64,000 bases of DNA. Origin: Paucidesulfovibrio longus DSM 6739. Lineage in GTDB: Bacteria > Desulfobacterota > Desulfovibrionia > Desulfovibrionales > Desulfovibrionaceae. Made by a program: the position numbers and the translations under genes. Below are positions 26,570 through 35,226 of the stretch, piece by piece. Each line of letters begins with the position of its first letter. Position 1 is the stretch's first letter. Below the pieces are notes generated by a model, which was not told the origin of the DNA, ran no database searches, and worked only from the letters and a program-made list of their open reading frames with translations. Location: the NCBI RefSeq assembly GCF_000420485.1, contig NZ_ATVA01000014.1, positions 248,001 to 312,000 of the forward strand. The letters run 5' to 3'.

Positions 26570-27268
26570 ATGAAGACCATCGGCATGCTCGGCGGAATGA
26601 GCTGGGAGTCCACGCAGGAATACTACCGCATTCTCAACGAGGAGGCGGCCCGGCGGCTCGGCGGTCTGTCCAGCGCGTCCCTGCTGATCCATTCCGTGAA
26701 TTTCTCGGAGATGCATTCCCTGCTGGAAATGGAGGAATGGGAGGCCATTGCCGCGCACCTGGGCTGGCTGGGCCGGGGGCTTCGCCTGGCCGGAGCGGAC
26801 TTCCTGCTCATCTGCACCAACACCATGCACCGCGTGGCCGAGGAGATTTCCTGCGCCGCGGACCTGCCCGTGCTGCACATCGGCGACGCCACGGGCCGCG
26901 CGGTCAAGGCCGCCGGGCTGGAGCGGGTGGGCCTGCTCGGCACCCGGCCGACCATGGAGCTGGAATTCCTGCGCGACCGCCTCGCGGACCAGGGCCTGGA
27001 CGTGCTCGTGCCCGATGGGGAGGACCGCGAACTGGTCCACCGGGTCATTTTCGAAGAACTCTGCCGGGGCGTGCTGCGCGACGAATCCCGCGAGGCGTTC
27101 CTGCGCATCATCCGCGGCCTCGGCCAACGCGGCGCGCAGGGCGTTGTTCTCGGCTGCACCGAGATCCCGCTGCTCGTCCGGCAGCAGGACGTAAACCTGC
27201 CGCTCTTCGACACCACCCGCCTCCACGCCCTGGCCGCGCTGGACCTGGCGCTGGAGGATCAGCCCTAG
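26570..27268 (+). CDS. Aspartate/glutamate racemase family protein
   Basis: This 232-residue cytoplasmic protein starts MKTIGMLGGMSWESTQEYY, the typical start of the YgeA/broad-specificity amino-acid racemases. The two catalytic cysteines are visible as CTNTMH (Cys82) and GCTEIPLL (Cys196). It acts through a two-base, cofactor-free mechanism; likely substrates are Asp, Glu or other amino acids. GGGAG lies about seven bases upstream. It is followed after 54 bases by the queuosine-precursor transporter gene, with no obvious functional link. Confidence 0.93.
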   Translation: MKTIGMLGGMSWESTQEYYRILNEEAARRLGGLSSASLLIHSVNFSEMHSLLEMEEWEAIAAHLGWLGRGLRLAGADFLLICTNTMHRVAEEISCAADLPVLHIGDATGRAVKAAGLERVGLLGTRPTMELEFLRDRLADQGLDVLVPDGEDRELVHRVIFEELCRGVLRDESREAFLRIIRGLGQRGAQGVVLGCTEIPLLVRQQDVNLPLFDTTRLHALAALDLALEDQP

Positions 27269-27322
27269 CGCGCACTTGACCCGGCGACCGAAGCCGGGCA
27301 TGCCTCCCCCCGGAGGACAACC

Positions 27323-28021
27323 ATGAACGAACTGCTCTGGATCGGCTTCGCCCTGATGGACCTGACCCTGGTCCTGATCATTTACCGTTTTTTCGGACGC
27401 ATCGGCCTGTTCGGGCTGGTGGTCTTCAATCTTATTCTCTGCAACATCCAGGTGCTCAAGACCGTGGAGCTTTTCGGGTTCACGGCCACCCTGGGCAACG
27501 TGCTCTACGCCAGCGTGTTTCTCTCCACGGACATCCTCAGCGAGAAATACGGCCGCAAGGCCGCGCAAAAGGCCGTTCTGCTCGGTTTCGTGACCCTGGT
27601 CATGACCGCGGTCTACATGCAGATCGCCCTGCGCTTCGTGCCCGCGCCCGGCGACTTTGCCCAGCCCAGCCTGGAAACGCTCTTCGGGTTCCTGCCGCGC
27701 GTGGCCCTGGGCAGTCTCTGCGCCTATCTCGTCTCCCAGTTCCACGACGTCTGGGCCTTCCACTTCATCAAGGAGCGCACCAGCGGGCGGCATCTCTGGC
27801 TGCGCAACAACGCCAGCACCCTGGTCAGCCAGTTTCTGGACTCGGCCATCTTCTGCCTGATCGCGTTCTGGGGCCAGTTCGAGACGTCCGTGTTCCTGGA
27901 AATTCTCGGCACCACCTACGTGTTCAAGCTCTTCGTGGCCATTGCGGACACCCCGTTCATCTATCTGGCCCGCCGCATCACCCCTCTGGACGAGCGGCCC
28001 GGCGCCGAGGACGCGGCCTAG
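27323..28021 (+). CDS. yhhQ: Queuosine precursor transporter (YhhQ/VUT family)
   Basis: This 232-residue inner-membrane protein has six or seven helices. It has the family-specific motif FLSTDILSEKYGRKAAQKAV near residue 72 and ends with FVAIADTPFIYLARRI. The conserved QFHDVWAFHFIKERT and WLRNNASTLVSQFLDS blocks are complete. YhhQ imports preQ0/preQ1 or queuine-related bases for tRNA modification. A queH gene for the last queuosine step lies elsewhere in this window. A GGAGGA site precedes the ATG. No preQ1 riboswitch was seen in the 54-base spacer. Confidence 0.93.
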   Translation: MNELLWIGFALMDLTLVLIIYRFFGRIGLFGLVVFNLILCNIQVLKTVELFGFTATLGNVLYASVFLSTDILSEKYGRKAAQKAVLLGFVTLVMTAVYMQIALRFVPAPGDFAQPSLETLFGFLPRVALGSLCAYLVSQFHDVWAFHFIKERTSGRHLWLRNNASTLVSQFLDSAIFCLIAFWGQFETSVFLEILGTTYVFKLFVAIADTPFIYLARRITPLDERPGAEDAA

Positions 28022-28042
28022 TCCCCTTTGCCCGCGCGCATG

Positions 28043-28080
28043 AAAAAGGCCGCTCCCGGTGTTCCGGGGGCGGCCTTTGT
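28043..28080. terminator. Bidirectional terminator
   Basis: AAAGGCCGCTCCCGG and CCGGGGGCGGCCTTT form a 15-bp stem with one mismatch between the convergent yhhQ and SPOR-protein genes. A run of A precedes it and T residues follow it. Confidence 0.9.
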
Positions 28081-28110
28081 TTCGTCTTTTGCGGATCAGC
28101 GGAGCGCGGC

Positions 28111-28848
28111 TCAGTTCGCGGGCTTCTTGCTCACGCGGATGGGCTTTTGCCCGGTGACGGCTTCGATGCCGTCGCGCAGGGGCACGGTCTGGGAGGGCGT
28201 GCCCGTGAAGAGCACCTGCACCCGGTGCCAGACCTGTCCCTTGACCGAGCCTTCCGCAACCTGGGTCTTCATGCCCTTGTCGGCGAGGCGCTTGGCCAGG
28301 GCCTTGGCCTTGGCCGCGTCCTTGAAGGCCGCGCACTGGTAGACGTAATGGAAGGGCGATTCGCCGGGTTCGGGCTGGCCCATGTCGAAGGCCGCGCCTT
28401 CTTCCGGTCCGCCGTCCTCGGCTTGCTCCTCGGCTTTGGCCGGGGTTTTTGCCGCGGGTTTTTCCGGAGCCTGTTCCGCGGCCGGCGCCTTGGGAGCTTC
28501 CTGCTCCGCAGTCTCCTTGCCGGGTTTGGCTTGGGGTTCGGTCTGGCCCAGCTTTTCCGGGTAGGTCAGCTCTTCCGGCTTGAGCACGACGGGTTCGGGC
28601 GTTTTCTGTTCCTGCACGCTGGCGTTGGCTTCCGCGCCTTCCACGGTCGCGTGCATGGCCGCGCCGGGCGTGAGTTCCTCCGGAGCGGCGGGCACGTAGC
28701 CCCGTCCGATGAGCAGGCCGAAGAGGAAAAAGATGCTCAGGGCCAGGGCCGCGCCCACGCCCATCCAGACCAGGTCGGAAAACCGCAGGGTGATCGTGTA
28801 GGTCTTGGGTTCCCTGCTGCGCCTGCCCGGCACCACCTTGTTCATCAT
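28111..28848 (-). CDS. SPOR domain membrane protein
   Basis: This 245-residue bitopic protein has a basic cytoplasmic N-terminus, one transmembrane helix (about 28-48, ending FGLLIGRGY) and a long Pro/Ala/Glu/Lys-rich periplasmic linker (about 55-160). It ends in a SPOR domain (about 168-240, starting FHYVYQCAAFKDAAKAKALA). SPOR domains bind denuded peptidoglycan at the division septum. It is the third gene of the fabD-argS-SPOR minus-strand unit, 43 bases after argS. A second ATG directly follows the first. Confidence 0.88.
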   Translation of the reverse strand: MMNKVVPGRRSREPKTYTITLRFSDLVWMGVGAALALSIFFLFGLLIGRGYVPAAPEELTPGAAMHATVEGAEANASVQEQKTPEPVVLKPEELTYPEKLGQTEPQAKPGKETAEQEAPKAPAAEQAPEKPAAKTPAKAEEQAEDGGPEEGAAFDMGQPEPGESPFHYVYQCAAFKDAAKAKALAKRLADKGMKTQVAEGSVKGQVWHRVQVLFTGTPSQTVPLRDGIEAVTGQKPIRVSKKPAN

Positions 28849-28891
28849 CCTTTTCCTCCGCTTCTCGCCGTTTACGAATGCCGCCGGGCCG

Positions 28892-30541
28892 CTACATGCT
28901 CTCGGGCGCGCTCACGCCGAGCAGGGCCAGGCCGCCCTTGAGCACCACGGCCACGCTGGACATCAGCAGCAGCCGCGCGCGGCACTGCGCGGTTTCGGCG
29001 GAAAGCACATGATGCAGTGTATAGTATTTGTGCAGCGACGAGGCAAGCTCCTGGAGGTAATTGCTGATCACGTGCGGGCTGAGGCTTTCGGCTGCGGCCT
29101 GGACCGCGTCCGGGAAGCGCTCCATGATGCGCAGCAGCTCCATGTCCTCTTGCGTGTCCAGCCGGGCCAGGAATTCGTCTTCCAGCGGGGCCGGAGCCAA
29201 GCCGGTTTCCGCGCCCTTTCGGAGCACGGAATGGATGCGGGCGTGAGCGTACTGCACGTAGAAGACCGGGTTGTCCATGCTCTTCTGCTTGACCAGTTCC
29301 AGGTCGAAGTCGAGCTTGGAATCGGACTTGCGGGAGAGGAAGATGTATCGCGCCGCGTCCGCGCCGACCTCGTCCACCACGGCCTTGAGCGTCTCGAACT
29401 CGCCCGCCCGGGTGCTCATGGCCACCTGCTCGCCGTCGCGCAGCAGGTTCACGAGCTGCACGAGGATGACCTCCAGGCAGCCTTTCCTGCCCAGGGCCTC
29501 CACGGCGGCCTGCATGCGCGGCACGTAGCCGTGATGGTCCGCGCCCCAGATGTCCACCACGAGATCGAAGCCGCGCTTGTACTTGTTGTCGTGGTAGGCG
29601 ATGTCCGAGGCGAAGTAGGTATTGTCGCCGTTGGACTTGCGCAGCACGCGGTCCTTGTCGTCGCCCAGGTTGGTGGACTGGAACCAGAACGCGCCGTCCT
29701 TGTGGTAGGCCATGCCGCGTCGTTCCAGGTCCGCGAACGTCTCGTCCACCTTGCCGTCGTCCACGAGGCTGGACTCCGGGAACCAGACGTCGTGGCGCAC
29801 GCCGAAGTCCTTGAGGTCTTCCTTGATGCCTTCCAGGATCACGTCCATGCCGTATTTGCGGCAGATGGCCACGCTCGCGTCCGTGTCCAGCTCCGGCAGC
29901 TCCGGATGCAGCCGGAGCACGTCCGCCGCGATGTCCTTGATGTAGTCGCCGCGATAGTAGTCCTCCGGCTCGGCCGGGCCGCGCCCCAGGAGTTCCTGCA
30001 CGCGGTAGTGGACGGACTGGCCGAGAATGAGCATCTGGCGGCCCGCGTCGTTGATGTAGTATTCGCACTCCACGTCGTGGCCGGACTTTTCCAGGATGCG
30101 CGCCAGGGCGTCGCCCAGGGCCGCGCCGCGTCCGTGGCCGATGTGCAGCGGCCCCGTGGGGTTGGCCGAGACGTACTCCACCTGCACGCGCTTGCCCTGG
30201 CCCAGGTCGATGTCGCCGTAGGCGTCTTTGGCCTCCAGCACCTCGGCCAGGGTCTGTTTCCAGAAATCCGGGGCGAAGAAGAAGTTCAGAAAGCCCGGAC
30301 CCGCGATCTCGACCTTGTCCACGGCCGGATCTCCGGCCTGGGCCACGGCGGCCGCGATTTCCTCCGCGACCTTGCGCGGGGGCATCTTGGCTTCGCTGGC
30401 GAGCATCATGGCCACGTTGGCGGCCAGGTCGCCGAATTTACGGTCCTTGGGCGGGTCGATGGTGGCCTTATCCGGCCAGGCCCAGCCTTTGGCTTCCACA
30501 ATGCCCCTGAGCAGGGTCTCCAGATGTCGTTTCGCTCTCAT
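28892..30541 (-). CDS. argS: Arginyl-tRNA synthetase
   Basis: This 549-residue class I synthetase has the N-terminal additional domain with [16 protein letters not shown]. The HIGH signature appears as [19 protein letters not shown] near residue 126. The C-terminal DALR anticodon-binding domain carries the [13 protein letters not shown] helix. The KMSKS-type loop, often degenerate in ArgRS, reads [11 protein letters not shown]. The enzyme charges tRNA-Arg and is essential. Position and spacing suggest cotranscription with fabD and the SPOR gene. Confidence 0.97.
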   Translation of the reverse strand: MRAKRHLETLLRGIVEAKGWAWPDKATIDPPKDRKFGDLAANVAMMLASEAKMPPRKVAEEIAAAVAQAGDPAVDKVEIAGPGFLNFFFAPDFWKQTLAEVLEAKDAYGDIDLGQGKRVQVEYVSANPTGPLHIGHGRGAALGDALARILEKSGHDVECEYYINDAGRQMLILGQSVHYRVQELLGRGPAEPEDYYRGDYIKDIAADVLRLHPELPELDTDASVAICRKYGMDVILEGIKEDLKDFGVRHDVWFPESSLVDDGKVDETFADLERRGMAYHKDGAFWFQSTNLGDDKDRVLRKSNGDNTYFASDIAYHDNKYKRGFDLVVDIWGADHHGYVPRMQAAVEALGRKGCLEVILVQLVNLLRDGEQVAMSTRAGEFETLKAVVDEVGADAARYIFLSRKSDSKLDFDLELVKQKSMDNPVFYVQYAHARIHSVLRKGAETGLAPAPLEDEFLARLDTQEDMELLRIMERFPDAVQAAAESLSPHVISNYLQELASSLHKYYTLHHVLSAETAQCRARLLLMSSVAVVLKGGLALLGVSAPESM

Positions 30542-30573
30542 GCGTTTCGTCCTCTATGCGCGCGACGGCGCGA

Positions 30574-31506
30574 TCAGGCAGTGGCCTGTTCCATGTTGGC
30601 GATGTTTTCCGCGACGAGTCCCTCGCGGCCTTTGAGGTTCTGCCCGGCCAGCTTGGCCAGCACGCCCTTGGGGCCGACCTCCACGAAGCGGCGCGCGCCC
30701 GCGTTCCAGAGGTTCTGCATGGTCTCGATCCAGCGCACGGACGAGGTCATCTGGCGCTGCATCGTGCGGGCGATTTCCGCCGGGTCGCTCTCGGCCCCGC
30801 CCGTGACGTTGAGGTATACGGGAAATTCGGGCTTGCGCCAATCCAGGGACTTGAGGAACGCGCCGAACTCGTCGGCGGCCTCCTGGATCAGCGGGCTGTG
30901 GAACGCGCCGGAAACGGCCAGGGGCACGGCGCGGCCCTTGCGTTCCTTGACCAGGGCTCCGGCGGCGGCCAGGGCGCCGGACTGGCCGGAGATGACGAAC
31001 TGGGCCGGGGAGTTGTAGTTGGCCACGAGCAGCAGCTCGTCCGCTTCCTGCCGGGCCTTGTCCACGATGTCCTCCACGGTCTCGCGGTCCAGCTTGAGGA
31101 TCGCGGCCATGCCGTGGTCCTCGCCGCCGCAGTCGGCCATGAAGCGTCCGCGCAGGGTCACGGCCTTGACCGCTTCCTCCGCGTCCAGCACGCCCGCCGC
31201 GACCAGGGCCGAAAACTCGCCCAGGCTGTGCCCGGCTGCGGCCAGGGGCAGGTCCGCCCCGGAAAAACGCTCGCGCAGGAGCATCCAGAGGTTCAGGTTG
31301 ACCACGGTCAGGGCGGGTTGCAGGGCGCGGGTGTCGGCCATGTCCTCGGCCTCGCCGTCCCAGTATATCTCGCGCAGGGGCAGGCCGGACTCGCGCTCGG
31401 CGAGCCTCCAGAGATCCAGGGCCCAGGTGCGGTCCTCGGCGAGGTCGCGGCCCATGCCCTTTTCCTGCGAGCCTTGGCCCGGAAAGAGTATGGCGGTGTC
31501 GCTCAT
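30574..31506 (-). CDS. fabD: Malonyl CoA-ACP transacylase
   Basis: This 310-residue enzyme has the N-terminal FPGQGSQEKGMG motif, the nucleophile GHSLGEFSALVAAG with Ser near residue 94, and the His-containing segment VSGAFHSPLI near 204. It loads malonyl groups onto acyl carrier protein for fatty acid synthesis. The ATG at 31506 was preferred over the longer frame because GGAGAT lies at the right distance and the extension is Arg/Pro-rich. No other fab gene is adjacent; it heads the operon with argS. Confidence 0.96.
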   Translation of the reverse strand: MSDTAILFPGQGSQEKGMGRDLAEDRTWALDLWRLAERESGLPLREIYWDGEAEDMADTRALQPALTVVNLNLWMLLRERFSGADLPLAAAGHSLGEFSALVAAGVLDAEEAVKAVTLRGRFMADCGGEDHGMAAILKLDRETVEDIVDKARQEADELLLVANYNSPAQFVISGQSGALAAAGALVKERKGRAVPLAVSGAFHSPLIQEAADEFGAFLKSLDWRKPEFPVYLNVTGGAESDPAEIARTMQRQMTSSVRWIETMQNLWNAGARRFVEVGPKGVLAKLAGQNLKGREGLVAENIANMEQATA

Positions 31507-31757
31507 GGTCGTATCTCCTTGAAAGATGAGCCTGCGCGGCAGGTCGCCCGGCCGCTGCCCGTTCCGGCGCGAATTCCGCTCCGGTCCGGTGCGCGTCGGC
31601 GTCGCGCGCAAGGTGTGTGTTCATTACCGCATTTGCGCCGGGGGTCAAGTTTTCAGGAAAGCGGGCCCTTGCCCCGGTCCGTGCGCTCGCGGGAAACGTT
31701 GCCTCGCGGCCGGGCCGCGTAGTACACGCTGGGGCGAAACCAACGGAGAATGCCGTC

Positions 31758-33665
31758 ATGACAGCCATCGCGCTCCTCTGGAGCACCCGCAAGGACATCC
31801 GGGCTTCGGATTTTTTCCATGCCCTCCAGGAGCAGGGAGCCGCCCCTCTGGGCGCGGTTTTCTGGGACGGCGCGGATCGGCTTGTTGCCGCGCCGCCGGA
31901 ACGGCCTGTTTCCGGCGAATGGTCCCTGGCCCTGTGCGTCTGCGGGACCGGGCCGGACGCCGAAACGGCCGGGGCGATTCCCGGTCTGGCCCTGGACGGG
32001 GAAGCCGGGCAGGCCCTGGCCCTGGCGGGCAGGGCGCGCAATGCCCGCGCCCTGCTGGGGGAGCTGGTCTGCGGCCCGGCGTCCACGGGCGGCGAGGCCG
32101 AATGCCTGCTGGGGCTGCTCTCGCGCAGGGGCGCGTCCGCGCTTCAGGAGCTGTCCGGGGAATGGGGCGCGGTCCATCTCGCTGCACGGGAAAAGCGCCT
32201 GACGCTCTGCGGCGACCGCGTGGGCACCGAGGCGCTGTATTATCACGCCGGACCGGAGCGTTTCGCCGCGGCCACCGCGCCGGAAACGGCCCTGGCCCTG
32301 GCCGGGCTCCCCAGGCGTCCGGACCGGGAATGGCTGCTGGCCTGCCTCGCCTCCGGAGCGCGTCTTCTGCCGGAAAGCGGAGACACGGCCTATGCGGAGC
32401 TGCTGCGCCTGCGTCCCGGCTGCGTGCTTCAGGTGGACGGCGGGCAGGGCGGAATCCGAACGGACCTGTTGCGCTTCAGCCTGTTGGAGACGTTCGTGGA
32501 CCTGCCGGTGGACGCGGCCCGTCTTTGCCCGGACGTGCGCCGCGCCGCGGCCCTGCGGGAGCCGGAATCCGGCAGGCTCGGCATCGCCTGGACAGGCGGT
32601 CCGGGAGCCGCCGCCGTGGCCGCCCTGGCCGTGGAGCATGTCGGGAAAAGCAATTGCGTTCTCTACGCCCTGGAGCAGTCCGGCCGCGCGCCCGCACCTG
32701 CCGCGGCCGTCTCGGAAAGCCTCGGCATTGCCCTGGCGAGCGTTCCCTGGCCCGAACACGCCGAGCTGGAGGCGCGCCGTTTCGCGCTGGTCCGGCGCAC
32801 GGGCCTGCCCCTGGTCGACCCCTTTCCCGCCCTGGAGATGGACCTGCTCTGCGAGGCCATGCGCGCGGACGCGCTCTCCTCGGCCTGGGCCGGAAGCGGC
32901 GCGCGCAGCCTGCTCGGCCTGGGCGCGGGATTCGCCGGGGAGGCCATGCACGCGCTGGCGCGGCGGCGGCGCGTGCTGCCGGCCCTGATGCTGCGCCGGA
33001 GCCTTGCGGCAGGACTCGGCTCCCTGGGGCGAAGCGCCGCGGACCAGTTCGGCTTCGTGCTCCACGCCCTGGCTCCGCGCCCCTACCGCTCCACGCGAGA
33101 GCAGGCGCGCATCGAGCTGCTTTCCCATCACGCTCCGGAAGCGGACGCGGCCAGGCTCTTGCGTTTCTACAAACAGTGCTTTGGCTGGCGGGAGCTTTCC
33201 AGCCTGCGGCGCATGCAGCTCCAGCGGCTCACGCGCGGGGACGGTCCCGCAGGCCTGGCTGGCTTGCGGCTGGCCGCGGGCGCGCACGGCCTGGGCCTGG
33301 CCCTGCCCCTGCTCGATCAGCACCTCGCGCGCTACCTGCGCCTGCCCCTGGCCGAGCGGCTCGCCCAAGGCGTCGAGTGTCCCCGGCTGCTGCGTTGCCT
33401 GCCAGCGCAGCTCGCGCACTCCCTGCGCACGCTGCCCGCGTTCCAGCCCGGTTCGCACGCCCTGGTGGAGCGGATGGCCGCGCTGCCGCCGCGCGACGAC
33501 CGCGTGCTGGAGGCTTCGCCGCTCCTGCGCGCGCTGTTTCCGGACCTGCCCGCGCTGCTCGCGGACCTGCTGGGCCGGAGCCGCGACGAGCGCTTTCAGG
33601 CGCTGCCCGCGCTGCTCGACGCCCTCGCGGAATGGGAACGCGCGTGCGGCATCCGGGCGGAATAG
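31758..33665 (+). CDS. Degenerate asparagine synthetase-like protein
   Basis: This 635-residue protein has the two-domain layout of AsnB. The N-terminal half shows the Ntn-like pattern LSGEWGAVHLAAREKRLTLC and GDRVGTEALYYH near residues 130-165. The second half resembles the ATP-pyrophosphatase domain. The required N-terminal Cys2 is absent (protein starts MTAIALLW). The PP-loop SGGxDSS is replaced by TGGPGAA near residue 277, so both active sites seem lost. Length and domain order are otherwise normal and the frame is intact. It may be a regulatory or structural homologue. The start follows a GGAG site. Confidence 0.75.
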   Translation: MTAIALLWSTRKDIRASDFFHALQEQGAAPLGAVFWDGADRLVAAPPERPVSGEWSLALCVCGTGPDAETAGAIPGLALDGEAGQALALAGRARNARALLGELVCGPASTGGEAECLLGLLSRRGASALQELSGEWGAVHLAAREKRLTLCGDRVGTEALYYHAGPERFAAATAPETALALAGLPRRPDREWLLACLASGARLLPESGDTAYAELLRLRPGCVLQVDGGQGGIRTDLLRFSLLETFVDLPVDAARLCPDVRRAAALREPESGRLGIAWTGGPGAAAVAALAVEHVGKSNCVLYALEQSGRAPAPAAAVSESLGIALASVPWPEHAELEARRFALVRRTGLPLVDPFPALEMDLLCEAMRADALSSAWAGSGARSLLGLGAGFAGEAMHALARRRRVLPALMLRRSLAAGLGSLGRSAADQFGFVLHALAPRPYRSTREQARIELLSHHAPEADAARLLRFYKQCFGWRELSSLRRMQLQRLTRGDGPAGLAGLRLAAGAHGLGLALPLLDQHLARYLRLPLAERLAQGVECPRLLRCLPAQLAHSLRTLPAFQPGSHALVERMAALPPRDDRVLEASPLLRALFPDLPALLADLLGRSRDERFQALPALLDALAEWERACGIRAE

Positions 33666-33734
33666 GTTCGGATGGAACAGGATCGGGCGGAATAGGATTA
33701 GGCGGAAGAAGGAAAGGCGGAGAAAGACCGACGG

Positions 33735-34442
33735 CTATTTTTCGAGATCGGGCCGCACGAGAATGACCACGCGGCGGTTCTTCCTGCGTCCCTCTTCGGT
33801 GTCGTTGGAGGCCTTGGGCCGGGTGTCGGCGAGGCCGACCACGCGGATGCGCTCCTTGGGGAAGCCGTCTTCGATGAAGAAGCGGGCCACGGCGCTGGCG
33901 CGGGCCGAGGAAAGTTCCCAGTTGGAGGGGAACTGCGCGGACTGGATGGGCAGGTTGTCGGTGTGGCCTTCGATGGTCAGGGCGTAGCGGGTGCCGGAGA
34001 GCGGCCCGGCCAGCCGGGCGAGCAGGGCGCGCGCCGCGGGCTTGAGTTCGGCCTTGCCGAGGTCGAAGAGAATGCGGTCGCCGAGGCTGATGGCCACGGC
34101 GTGAGGCTCGGCGCGCATCTTCAGCTCGACGTGGTCGCGGTCCTGGCCGATGAGCGCGGCGAGTTCGAGTTGCAGCTCGAAGAGATTTTTCTGCTCCTGG
34201 CCCACGGCCGTGCGCACCGCGCCGTCCAGGGGCCTGCCCTCCCGTACCGGAGCAGCCTTCCCGCCCATGGCCTGGGCCATGACCGAGGACATGGCGTCGT
34301 ACTTGTCGCGGTCCACCTTGGCCACGGTGAGCATGAGCACGAAGAAGCAGAGCAGCAGGGTCATCATGTCCGCGAGGGTCAGGCTCCAGCCGGAGTCCGG
34401 GTCGTCGTCGCGGGGCTTGCGCTTGGGCACGAAGGGCTTCAT
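33735..34442 (-). CDS. motB: Flagellar motor stator protein MotB
   Basis: This 235-residue protein has a basic N-terminus, one transmembrane helix with the proton-carrying Asp in SLTLADMMTLLLCFFVLML (Asp about residue 25), a plug/linker, and a C-terminal OmpA-like domain (about 120-230) with IEGHTDNLPI and the ARASAVARFF helix. It anchors the stator to peptidoglycan and forms the ion channel with MotA. It lies 13 bases after motA. The gene ends just left of the end of the asparagine-synthetase-like gene, with which it is convergent. Confidence 0.95.
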   Translation of the reverse strand: MKPFVPKRKPRDDDPDSGWSLTLADMMTLLLCFFVLMLTVAKVDRDKYDAMSSVMAQAMGGKAAPVREGRPLDGAVRTAVGQEQKNLFELQLELAALIGQDRDHVELKMRAEPHAVAISLGDRILFDLGKAELKPAARALLARLAGPLSGTRYALTIEGHTDNLPIQSAQFPSNWELSSARASAVARFFIEDGFPKERIRVVGLADTRPKASNDTEEGRRKNRRVVILVRPDLEK

Positions 34443-34455
34443 CTGCTGTCGCTCC

Positions 34456-35226
34456 TCAGCCCTTGATGCTGGACCAGCGCTTCGGGGGCAGGTAGCCGGT
34501 GAGCTTGTCGCGGACGATGGGCGCGGGGGTCTTTTCCTTGATGAAGAGGATGCCGTCGCGCAGCACGCACATGAGGATGGTGCGTTCCTCCACGCGCTTC
34601 TCGACCTTGATGGCGATGGGCGTGAAGAACATGTTGGCGAAGAGCGCGCCGTAGAGGGTGGTGGTCAGGGCCGTGGCCATGGCCGGTCCGATGGCCGCGA
34701 TGTCTTCGCCCATGGCCTGCATCATGGCGATGAGCCCGATGAGGGTGCCGATGATGCCGAAGGCGGGCGAGAGCCGGGCCATGGTCCGGTAGATGCCTGC
34801 GGCGGAATATTCCTGCTCGTGGAACTGCTGGATGCGGTTGTCCAGGATTTCGCGCAGCTCGTGCTTGGAATAGCCGTCCACGAGCATTTGCAGCCCGTCG
34901 CGCAGAAATTCGTTGTCGATGCGGGGAATCAGGGTTTCGAGGTGCTCCTCGCCGTGGGCGCTGGCCTGCTTGGAGAGGTCCACCAGGGCCTTGATGTAGT
35001 TGCCGATGGGCAGCTCCTCCGCGCCGAGCGCGGTCATGAACACGGAGAGGACGCGCATGACCTCCTTGAGCGGATAGCAGATGAAGGTGGCGGCGATGGT
35101 GCCGCCGAAGACGATGGCGAAGCCGGCGGGGTTGAGGAAGACGTCCACGGAGTCGGTGGACATGTAGGTGGCGCCGCAGAGGATGGCCACGCCGCAGATG
35201 ATGCCTATGATGGTGGCGATGTTCAC
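34456..35226 (-). CDS. motA: Flagellar motor stator protein MotA
   Basis: This 256-residue inner-membrane protein has four transmembrane helices (about 3-20, 33-52, 148-170 and 178-200). Its family blocks include NPAGFAIVFGGTIAATFICYP and GIYRTMARLSPAFGIIGTLI, with the conserved Pro pair around the channel. The cytoplasmic loop carries the charged residues that interact with FliG. The sequence is of the PomA/MotA short type. Its ATG overlaps the stop of the upstream cNMP-domain gene by four bases, which indicates translational coupling. Confidence 0.96.
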   Translation of the reverse strand: MNIATIIGIICGVAILCGATYMSTDSVDVFLNPAGFAIVFGGTIAATFICYPLKEVMRVLSVFMTALGAEELPIGNYIKALVDLSKQASAHGEEHLETLIPRIDNEFLRDGLQMLVDGYSKHELREILDNRIQQFHEQEYSAAGIYRTMARLSPAFGIIGTLIGLIAMMQAMGEDIAAIGPAMATALTTTLYGALFANMFFTPIAIKVEKRVEERTILMCVLRDGILFIKEKTPAPIVRDKLTGYLPPKRWSSIKG

